Shown here in pieces: positions 1 through 5,959 of a stretch of 8,919 nucleotides of DNA (within the stretch, counting starts at the first letter, position 1; each line of letters starts with the position of its first letter). The DNA comes from an uncultured delta proteobacterium. Its GTDB lineage: Bacteria; RBG-13-61-14; DRUE01. The DNA lies in assembly GCA_903930515.1 (NCBI GenBank), contig CAIYYW010000136.1, forward strand, positions 1 through 8,919, read 5' to 3'. Both the position numbers and the translations under genes were made by a program. The notes below the pieces were generated by a model. The model was not told the origin of the DNA and did not search any database. It saw nothing but the letters and a program-made list of their open reading frames with translations.

Positions 1-2451
1 CTCCTGCTCTATCATATCCTGAATTCGCGCGAGGATATTTTTTGCGACCGCTCCTACGCGGTCTGGCCTGATTTCGCGGCACAGATGCGTAAGAACCAGG
101 TGTTGCTCTATGGCTGGGAGAGCAAAATCCCGCTCAAGGATTTTGACCTGGTCGGTTTCACCCTGCCCAATGAGCTGGGCTATTCCAATGTGCTTTATAT
201 GCTGGACCTGGCCGGGATCCCGCTCCGGGCCGAAGCCAGGCGAAACGGGCAATGGCCGATCCTGATCGGCGGAGGCCCGTGCGCGAGCAACCCCGAGCCG
301 ATCGCGGAATTTTTTGACGCCTTCTTTTTCGGGGAAGCGGACGAGGCGATCCTGGAGATCGCGGACCTGGTTTTAAGATGGAAACGAGAGGGGGACGGCA
401 AAAAGGAAAACCTGCTGCGGGAGCTTGGCAAAATTGAGGGGGTTTATGTCCCGTCATTATATCATCCGGAGTTCGGCCCGGATGGTTCGCTCAAGGGGAT
501 CCGCGTTGCGCCGGGGATGCCGCTCAGGGTTCGGAGAAGGCTGGTCGCGGATTTGAACCAGACTTTTTACCCGACCCGCCAGCTGGTGCCTTTTGCCGAG
601 GCGGTTCACGACCGGCTGGTGATTGAAATCGCGAGGGGATGCACGCGCGGTTGCCGGTTCTGTCACGCCGGGATCATTTACCGGCCCTACCGCGAGCGGT
701 CTCCGAGCAAGGTCCTGGAGCTGGCGCGGGAGGGCTTGAAAAACACCGGGTATGAGGAGATTTCGCTTTTGAGCCTGTCCGCGGGTGATTACAGCGGGAT
801 TGAGCAGTTGATCGTGCAACTGATCACCGAGCACTATCCCCGCAGGGTCGCGGTCTCGCTCCCGAGCCTGCGGGTGAATTCGCTTACGCCGCTCTTGCTG
901 GAAGCGATCAAGCGGGTCCGAAAAACCGGGTTCACCATCGCCCCCGAGGCCGGGAGCGAACGGCTCCGGCTGGTCCTGAACAAGCGGATCACGGACCAGG
1001 AAATTTTGGACACCTGCGAAAAGGTGCTCAGCGCCGGATGGCGGACCTTGAAGCTTTATTTTATGGTCGGCCTGCCCACGGAAACCATTGAAGACCTCAA
1101 GGGCATCGCAAGGATCAGCCGGGAGATGACAAGGGTCGCCAAAAGGGTTCAGCCCTCTGCCCAGTTCAACCTGAGCGTCAGCGGCTATATCCCGAAGCCG
1201 CATACGGCCTTCCAATGGGAAAAACAGGCCGGGATCGAGCAACTGAACGAAATCCGGGAGCAGCTCAACAGGGAGTTGCCCCGGGACCGGATCCGGTTCC
1301 GGTTTGAAGACCCCAGAATTTCTTTCCTGGAAGGAGTGATCTCGCGCGCCGGCCGGGAACTGAACCCGGTGATGGAAACCGCGTTTAAAAAAGGGATTTG
1401 CTTTGACGGATGGACCGAACAGTTCCAGTTTGAAACCTGGATCCGGGCCTTGGAGGAAAACGGGATCGTCGCGCAAAACTATTTCAACGAAAAAGCCGAG
1501 AAGAGCGTTTTCCCATGGGAACATCTGGACCCCGGGGTGGAAAAAGGGTTCCTGCTCCGGGAGCGCGAGCGGGCCAGGCAAGGCGTGTTCACCGAGGATT
1601 GCCGCGAGGTCGGTTGCGTGGAAAGTTGCGGGGTGTGCGACCTGAAAAAAATTATGCCCAGATCCGACGCGTCAATGGAGAAAAAGAGCGTGGAGGATTT
1701 GGTCCAGACCCTGGAACAGGCCCGGCCCCAGGAGAACCTTTTCTACCGATACCTGATTAAATACAGCCGGCTCAACGATCTAAGGTTTTTGGGACCGCTG
1801 GAAAACAACCGGATGTTCCTGAGGGCCGTGCGCAGGGCCGAACTCCCGATGCGGTACAGCCAGGGATTCCATCCCCTGCCCAAAATATCCTTCAGCCCCG
1901 CGCCCCCGGTCGGCGTGGAAAGCGATGTGGAATTTATTGAACTGGAACTGCGGGAGAGGTATCCCCAGGAAAAACTGCAAAACCAACTCCAGGCCGTGCT
2001 CCCCGATGGAATCGTGGTCCTGGAAACCAGAGAGATTTCTTTAAAGGCCCCGGCCATTACCCAGCAAATCCTGTCCATTGAATACCTTGCCCAAATTCCA
2101 AAGGATCTAGCCCCGCTCTTCAGCCAGGATAAAATCTCGCTCTTTATGAGCAAGACCGAGTTTGAAATCATCCAGAAACGCGAAAAAAGACCCCGTACCA
2201 TAGACTTAAGGCAGAAGGTTAAGTTTATTACGCAAGTATCTGAATTAGAAATAAATTTTTCTATAATATTGAGTGAAGGCCCAGGGGTAAAGCCCCAGGA
2301 GGTTCTTGGGGCGGTCTTTGGAATCAATGAAGAAGATTTGAACCGGATCCGGTATCGGAGGGTTCAGGTTCAATTTCGGGATCAGCGGCCGGTGAACTAT
2401 CCGGAAAGTTCGGTCCGGAAGCGTCCGGTCAGCCACACGCCAAGGAGATAA
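1..2451 (+). CDS. TIGR03960-type radical SAM protein fused to DUF2344 (5' partial)
   Basis: The frame is open from base 1 and the codons before the ATG at 85 read as normal family sequence (LLLYHILNSRED, then SYAVWPDF), so the true start lies upstream and 816 residues are visible. In-window residues 1-165 are the N-terminal Rossmann-like part. The radical SAM core follows, with the 4Fe-4S motif CTRGCRFC at C214, C218 and C221; these bind the cluster that cleaves S-adenosylmethionine. A second cysteine group, C534, C539, C543 and C546 (ending CGVCD), is typical of the family and may hold another metal site. From about residue 580 (FYRYLIKYSRL) to the end is a DUF2344/TIGR03936 domain, which many bacteria encode as a separate gene. 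The substrate is not established. Linkage of these families to the RNase G gene is a known conserved neighbourhood, suggesting an RNA- or ribosome-related role, but that is inference. Family assignment is firm; function is open. Confidence 0.95.
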   Translation, partial: LLLYHILNSREDIFCDRSYAVWPDFAAQMRKNQVLLYGWESKIPLKDFDLVGFTLPNELGYSNVLYMLDLAGIPLRAEARRNGQWPILIGGGPCASNPEPIAEFFDAFFFGEADEAILEIADLVLRWKREGDGKKENLLRELGKIEGVYVPSLYHPEFGPDGSLKGIRVAPGMPLRVRRRLVADLNQTFYPTRQLVPFAEAVHDRLVIEIARGCTRGCRFCHAGIIYRPYRERSPSKVLELAREGLKNTGYEEISLLSLSAGDYSGIEQLIVQLITEHYPRRVAVSLPSLRVNSLTPLLLEAIKRVRKTGFTIAPEAGSERLRLVLNKRITDQEILDTCEKVLSAGWRTLKLYFMVGLPTETIEDLKGIARISREMTRVAKRVQPSAQFNLSVSGYIPKPHTAFQWEKQAGIEQLNEIREQLNRELPRDRIRFRFEDPRISFLEGVISRAGRELNPVMETAFKKGICFDGWTEQFQFETWIRALEENGIVAQNYFNEKAEKSVFPWEHLDPGVEKGFLLRERERARQGVFTEDCREVGCVESCGVCDLKKIMPRSDASMEKKSVEDLVQTLEQARPQENLFYRYLIKYSRLNDLRFLGPLENNRMFLRAVRRAELPMRYSQGFHPLPKISFSPAPPVGVESDVEFIELELRERYPQEKLQNQLQAVLPDGIVVLETREISLKAPAITQQILSIEYLAQIPKDLAPLFSQDKISLFMSKTEFEIIQKREKRPRTIDLRQKVKFITQVSELEINFSIILSEGPGVKPQEVLGAVFGINEEDLNRIRYRRVQVQFRDQRPVNYPESSVRKRPVSHTPRR
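2239..2267 (+). promoter_or_regulatory. Possible internal promoter ahead of rng
   Basis: A perfect TATAAT at 2262-2267 sits in an AT-rich patch (about 2220-2275) inside an otherwise GC-rich coding region. The hexamer 17 bases upstream (2239-2244, TCTGAA) is a poor -35; CTGAAT at 2240-2245 gives a 16-base spacer and three matches to TTGACA. It lies about 190 bases before the rng start. Only the -10 is convincing, and the patch also encodes in-frame protein, so this is a candidate only. Confidence 0.25.
2442..2447 (+). promoter_or_regulatory. Ribosome binding site of rng
   Basis: AAGGAG lies 7 bases before the ATG at 2455 and overlaps the last codons of the radical SAM gene. It is a strong, well-spaced Shine-Dalgarno sequence that fixes the rng start and implies coupled translation in one transcript. 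Confidence 0.85.
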
Positions 2452-2454
2452 AAG

Positions 2455-3999
2455 ATGGCAGAACTTATTTTGGTAAATTCGGAGAATTTTGAGACCCGGG
2501 TGGCTTTGATTGAAGGGGGCGGTTTGAGCGAGATTTTTATTGAACGCGAAAACCGGAAGAACCTGGTCGGCAACATTTACAAAGGCCGGGTGATCCGGGT
2601 ATTGCCGGGGATGCAATCGGCGTTCGTGGAAATCGGGCTGAGACGCACGGCTTTTTTGTATGTCTCGGAGATTTCTCCGATTGAGCCGTCGGTTTTCCAG
2701 GAAGAGCTGGACCTGGAAATGGACCAGAAGGACCCCAAGAAATATTTCCCGGGCGAGGTGCCGATCCAGGATTTATTGAAAGAGGGACAGGAGATCCTGG
2801 TGCAGGTGATCAGGGAGCCGATCGGGGACAAGGGCGCCCAGATCACCACCTACATCACGCTTCCGGGCCGGTATCTGGTTTATATGCCGGAGGTGCGCCA
2901 GATCGGGGTAAGCCGCAAGATTGAGAACGGTAAGGACCGGGCGCGGCTGCGAAATCTGGTGGACGGTTTACGGCCGGAGGGCTCGGGCGGGTTCATCATC
3001 CGGACCGCGTGCGGCAGGGCCGGGGACCAGGAGATCAAGGCGGAACTGAATTACTTGGTTTCGCTCTGGTCCGAGGCGAAGGAGAAAGCCCTGACCAGCC
3101 CGACCCCCGGTTTGATCTTCCACGAACCGGCCTTTGAACTGATGGTGATCCGGGAATATCTGACCCCCCAGACCAACAAGATCATCGTGGACAGCCCGGA
3201 GAGCTTCAACCGGGTGAAGACTTTCCTGCAGCGCACGGCCCCGGGGAAGGAATCAATGGTGGAACTCTGGCCGGAGACCGAGCCGATCTTCGATCATTTC
3301 GGGGTGGAGCTGGAGCTGGACAAGGCCATTGCCAAGCGGGTCTGGCTCAAGAGCGGGGGATACATCGTGATTGACGAGACCGAGGCGCTGGCGAGCATAG
3401 ATGTCAATACCGGCAAATACACCGGGGGCAGGGATTTCGAGGACACCATTTTAAAGACCAACCTGGAAGCCACCCGGGAGATCGTTTCTCAGCTAAGGCT
3501 GCGGAGCATCGGGGGGATCATCATCATTGACTTCATAGATATGAACCGGATCAGGAGCCGGGAACGGGTGATCCATATGCTCCAGGAGGAGTTGAAAAAG
3601 GACAAGGCCAAGAGCGTGGTGGTCCGGATCAGCGAGATCGGCCTGACCGAGATGACCCGCAAGCGGAGCGGGGAGAGCCTGGCGAAGAAATTGTGCGAGC
3701 CCTGCCCTTACTGCGAGGGCAAGGGATATCTGAAGAGCATCCGGAGCATTGCCTATGAAATCTTCCGCGAGTTGCTCCGGAATAAAAGCGAGCTTGCGGG
3801 AAAAATCGTAAAATTGTATATTAATTCCCAAGTGGCGGAGTTGATGATGGGAGAAGAAAAACGCCTGCTGGAACAGTTGGATCAAAAGCATCAAATTCGG
3901 GTTCAACTGGAAATCGAATACAATTTCCATCAGGAACAATATGAGTATTCCGTCACGGAGCCGTCGGGACCTGATTCCAATCCCAAGCCGGGAGGATGA
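2455..3999 (+). CDS. rng: Ribonuclease G/E family endoribonuclease
   Basis: 514 residues, close to E. coli RNase G (489) and lacking the long C-terminal scaffold of RNase E. This family cuts single-stranded, AU-rich RNA, prefers 5'-monophosphate ends, and acts in rRNA 5' maturation and mRNA decay. The N-terminal S1-type RNA-binding domain (about 38-130) carries the family signature around IYKGRVIRVLPGMQSAFVEI. R183-T184 in IIRTA match the 5'-monophosphate sensor pair R169/T170 of E. coli RNase E. D316 (SIDVN) and D359 (IIDFID) are spaced 43 residues apart, as are the magnesium-binding D303/D346. CPYC at C417 and C420 matches the CPxC zinc link that joins protomers, so an active tetramer is expected. 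The start is set by AAGGAG 7 bases upstream. It follows the radical SAM gene by 3 bases, and its TGA overlaps or nearly overlaps the next gene. It is intact, with no missing key residue. Confidence 0.96.
   Translation: MAELILVNSENFETRVALIEGGGLSEIFIERENRKNLVGNIYKGRVIRVLPGMQSAFVEIGLRRTAFLYVSEISPIEPSVFQEELDLEMDQKDPKKYFPGEVPIQDLLKEGQEILVQVIREPIGDKGAQITTYITLPGRYLVYMPEVRQIGVSRKIENGKDRARLRNLVDGLRPEGSGGFIIRTACGRAGDQEIKAELNYLVSLWSEAKEKALTSPTPGLIFHEPAFELMVIREYLTPQTNKIIVDSPESFNRVKTFLQRTAPGKESMVELWPETEPIFDHFGVELELDKAIAKRVWLKSGGYIVIDETEALASIDVNTGKYTGGRDFEDTILKTNLEATREIVSQLRLRSIGGIIIIDFIDMNRIRSRERVIHMLQEELKKDKAKSVVVRISEIGLTEMTRKRSGESLAKKLCEPCPYCEGKGYLKSIRSIAYEIFRELLRNKSELAGKIVKLYINSQVAELMMGEEKRLLEQLDQKHQIRVQLEIEYNFHQEQYEYSVTEPSGPDSNPKPGG
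3794..3822 (+). promoter_or_regulatory. Possible internal promoter ahead of the MshEN-like gene
   Basis: TTGCGG (3794-3799) and TATATT (3817-3822) are separated by exactly 17 bases within an AT-rich patch near the 3' end of rng. The -10 matches 5 of 6 consensus bases and the -35 matches 3 of 6. It lies about 180 bases before the downstream start, a layout like that of the candidate inside the preceding gene. It may give the third gene expression independent of rng; unproven. Confidence 0.3.
3991..3995 (+). promoter_or_regulatory. Ribosome binding site that favours the GTG start at 4005
   Basis: GGAGG touches the ATG at 3996 with no spacer, which is unfavourable for that codon, but lies 9 bases before the in-frame GTG at 4005. 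The site is inside the last codons of rng, so the two genes are likely translationally coupled. Confidence 0.6.
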
Positions 4000-4004
4000 G
4001 AATC

Positions 4005-5678
4005 GTGGATAAGCTGGGAGGAGAAAAACTCGGAGACCTGCTGGTCAAGGCCGGCCTGATTGACAACCTCCAACTCCAGACCGCACTCGGGCATCAGCGG
4101 CGCTGGGGCGGAAAGATCGGCAAATGCCTGATTGACCTCGGGTTCCTGGAAGAAGCCGAATTGCTCAAGTTCCTGAGCGACCGGTTCAAAATCAAGGCGG
4201 TGGACCTGAGCAAGAGCGCGATCACCGAGCAGACCTTTGCCGTGGTCCAGGAAGCGGTTGCGAAGAAATACGGGGTGGTTCCGGTTTTCCTCAAGGAGGG
4301 TCCGGGCAGCAAGAAAACCGTGATCCTGGCAATGAGCGATCCCTCCGACCTGAAAGTGGTGGATGAAATCCAGTTCCTGACCGGGTACCGCGTGGAGCCG
4401 GTGCTCGCCACCGAGTCCGCGATCAGCAAGATGCTGGAGAATTACGGCAAGTCGTACCGGCCGGAGCCGGAAGATGAAAGAAAAATAGATACGGTCAGGC
4501 CCTTTGATCTCCGCAAGGCCCACCATAAACCGGAGGAAAATCCGGCTGACCTGGAATCCATTGAAGTTGGAAACGAGGATCTGCTACTGGGGGGCGAGGA
4601 TGTGGAGGAAATCCTGGACCTGAAGGAAGTTCAGCAGGAAGGGATTGAAATCACGCCGGACGATCAGATCAAGGTGGTCAAGGATGAAGTGGTGATGGTC
4701 CGGGCGGATAAGCCCAGGCCCAAAGGATCCAAGGTCGGATCGTCCACTGAACGGATCCCGTTCCGGCCCAATGTCCGGGACGAGTTCAAGACGCCCTTAA
4801 GACCGGAGCCCGGCCAGCCGAACCGCCGGATCGAGCCCCCGCCCCGGCCGGCGCCGGTTCCGGAAGCGCCCCCGGACTTAAGCCTGGCCCCGCCCGAGAT
4901 CAATCTGGGAACGCCGGAGCCGCCGCAGGTTCTGAAGCCGGAGCCGCCACCCCCTTTGCCCCCGGAACCGATTGAGATTCCGGAACCGGGTCCGGAAGAA
5001 AAAATGGAATTGGCCCAGGCCCATGAATTTGTGGAATGGGATGCTAAAGAAACTCCCAGGCTGGAAACGATGGAGGAATCGTCGAGCGCGGCCTCGGAGC
5101 CGGACTTGGAGCAAATTCCACAGACGCAGGCGCCAAAAGAGATCAAGCTGTCCCAGCCGGAGAGCGCGGATGATTTCTGGCAGGAAACGGAAGCGCCGAC
5201 GGCCAAGCCTAAAGCCCCGGCGCCCGCGGCCCACGATGCAGACCGACTTTCGTTTGAGATGCCGCTGGAACCTCCGACCCCGCCCCCTGCCCCTCCCGCG
5301 CCTGAGCCTGAGCCTGCTGCGAGGCCGGCTCCCGCTCCCAAGCCAGAGTTCCTCGGAAGCATTGAAGAATTGGCGCTGGGCCAGGATAAGGAATCAGAAA
5401 TGTACGCCTCGGCGACCCCGGCTCGGGAACTCGCGGCAAAGGAATTGGTTGTTCCATCCGCTGAGCCGGGAGAGGAAGTTGGCGAAGTCAGCCTGGAATT
5501 CGCGCTCAAAACCATCAAGGAATTGAAAGAGGATATCCGGGAGAAAGAGTTCCAGTTTGACGAACTTCTCAACCTGATGATGAAAAAAGAAATCGGCGAA
5601 ATCACCACCGATATTTATATGCGCGAACTGGCCACCCTGAAAAGGCAAATTGATCAATTCAACAAGAAAAAAGAATAG
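4005..5678 (+). CDS. MshEN-domain protein with Pro/Glu-rich linker and C-terminal coiled coil
   Basis: 557 residues from the GTG at 4005 (560 from the ATG at 3996, whose Shine-Dalgarno spacing is zero). Residues 8-31 and 37-60 are two tandem 24-residue units of the kind found in MshEN (T2SSE_N) domains, which in MshE-type ATPases bind c-di-GMP. Unit 1 fits the pattern (KLG, G17, LI, L24, L28, Q31), with K for the usual R. Unit 2 is degenerate: KIG at its start and R60 in place of the final Q. The rest of the domain runs to about residue 145. An acidic stretch (about 150-230) follows, then Pro/Glu/Ala-rich, probably disordered segments (about 252-335 and 395-452), and a charged helix likely to form a coiled coil (about 494-557). 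No Walker A or B motif, signal peptide or membrane segment is visible, so it is not a GspE/PilB ATPase. A cytoplasmic adaptor or scaffold is likely. Tight linkage to rng hints at a link with RNA processing, but this is inference. Confidence 0.85.
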   Translation: MDKLGGEKLGDLLVKAGLIDNLQLQTALGHQRRWGGKIGKCLIDLGFLEEAELLKFLSDRFKIKAVDLSKSAITEQTFAVVQEAVAKKYGVVPVFLKEGPGSKKTVILAMSDPSDLKVVDEIQFLTGYRVEPVLATESAISKMLENYGKSYRPEPEDERKIDTVRPFDLRKAHHKPEENPADLESIEVGNEDLLLGGEDVEEILDLKEVQQEGIEITPDDQIKVVKDEVVMVRADKPRPKGSKVGSSTERIPFRPNVRDEFKTPLRPEPGQPNRRIEPPPRPAPVPEAPPDLSLAPPEINLGTPEPPQVLKPEPPPPLPPEPIEIPEPGPEEKMELAQAHEFVEWDAKETPRLETMEESSSAASEPDLEQIPQTQAPKEIKLSQPESADDFWQETEAPTAKPKAPAPAAHDADRLSFEMPLEPPTPPPAPPAPEPEPAARPAPAPKPEFLGSIEELALGQDKESEMYASATPARELAAKELVVPSAEPGEEVGEVSLEFALKTIKELKEDIREKEFQFDELLNLMMKKEIGEITTDIYMRELATLKRQIDQFNKKKE

Positions 5679-5686
5679 CTGATTTT

Positions 5687-5731
5687 CACCGCAAAGATCG
5701 CCGTTCGGCCCAAAGCTCACCGCCGAGGCGC
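5687..5731 (+). repeat. Two degenerate CACCGC-type direct repeats
   Basis: TCACCGC occurs at 5686-5692 and 5717-5723, 31 bases apart, each followed by a similar short tail (AAAGATCGC and CGAGGCGC). They resemble the degenerate CACCGC-AG-GCGC repeat words common between genes in several GC-rich phyla. Only two weak copies are present, so the call is tentative. Confidence 0.25.
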
Positions 5732-5737
5732 ATCCAG

Positions 5738-5771
5738 CCTTCGTATTCCCGCCTTAAAGCGGGAGCGAAGG
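5738..5771. repeat. REP-like inverted repeat (12-pair hairpin)
   Basis: CCTTCG (5738-5743) pairs with CGAAGG (5766-5771), and inside it TCCCGC (5747-5752) pairs with GCGGGA (5759-5764). A TAT bulge on one side, a single G on the other and a 6-base loop complete the structure. No T-run follows on either strand, so it is not a canonical terminator. It could be an intergenic palindromic repeat or an RNA 3'-end stabiliser for the plus-strand operon. Confidence 0.6.
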
Positions 5772-5796
5772 ATGGTCTTCGAACAAACAAATCTGC

Positions 5797-5828
5797 CCGG
5801 AGGGGCGGACTTCCGCCCGCCCCTCCGG
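5797..5828. repeat. GC-rich inverted repeat between convergent genes
   Basis: CCGGAGGGGC (5797-5806) and GCCCCTCCGG (5819-5828) are perfect 10-base complements around a 12-base centre, GGACTTCCGCCC, whose GGCGG/CCGCC can pair instead. This is the strongest hairpin in the window. On the plus strand an A-run follows rather than a T-run, and on the minus strand the T-run precedes it, so it is not a classic intrinsic terminator. It may still pause polymerase or block exonucleases from either side. Confidence 0.7.
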
Positions 5829-5865
5829 AAAAATTAGTTGAGCATTTAAAGTTCAAGTGCTGTGC

Positions 5866-5892
5866 CCGAAAGTTGAAAAACTTTTGGCTTTT
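5866..5892 (+). terminator. Weak candidate terminator of the plus-strand operon
   Basis: CCGAAAGTT (5866-5874) pairs with AACTTTTGG (5879-5887), nine pairs with one G-U, closing a GAAA tetraloop (5875-5878). CTTTT (5888-5892) follows. The stem is AT-rich and the T-run short, so it is a weak intrinsic terminator at best. Its position about 190 bases after the operon's last stop, before a convergent gene, is suitable. Confidence 0.35.
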
Positions 5893-5898
5893 GGAATT

Positions 5899-5938
5899 GG
5901 GGGAATGTCTCAATATCCGGGTTTTTATTAAGACCCCC
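5899..5938. repeat. Imperfect inverted repeat just downstream of the protease stop
   Basis: GTCT (5907-5910) and AGAC (5931-5934), extended across an AAT bulge by four G-C pairs (within 5899-5903 against 5935-5938), frame a 20-base loop. There is no T-run on either strand. It lies about 20 bases past the protease stop on the minus strand and is the only structure near enough to end that transcript, but the evidence is thin. Confidence 0.3.
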
Positions 5939-5959
5939 TATTGCTCTGCTGGCCCGTTA

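Noticed and set aside
85-87. ATG as the start of the radical SAM gene
   Set aside because: The upstream codons to base 1 are open and match the expected N-terminal family sequence, and there is no ribosome binding site before it.
457-1581. 374-residue open frame on the minus strand
   Set aside because: It lies entirely within the radical SAM gene, whose protein has clear conserved motifs; the antisense frame is open because of GC-rich codon bias and has no recognisable domain.
4972-5526. Arg/Pro-rich 184-residue open frame on the plus strand
   Set aside because: An out-of-frame reading of the same low-complexity region, with no ribosome binding site or domain.
4664-5608. 314-residue Ser/Gly-rich open frame on the minus strand
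   Set aside because: It is the antisense of the Pro/Glu-rich linker; its low-complexity composition follows from those codons.
5738-5828. CRISPR repeats or attachment site
   Set aside because: The two hairpins differ in sequence, there are no regularly spaced direct repeats of 25 or more bases, and no cas or integrase gene is present.
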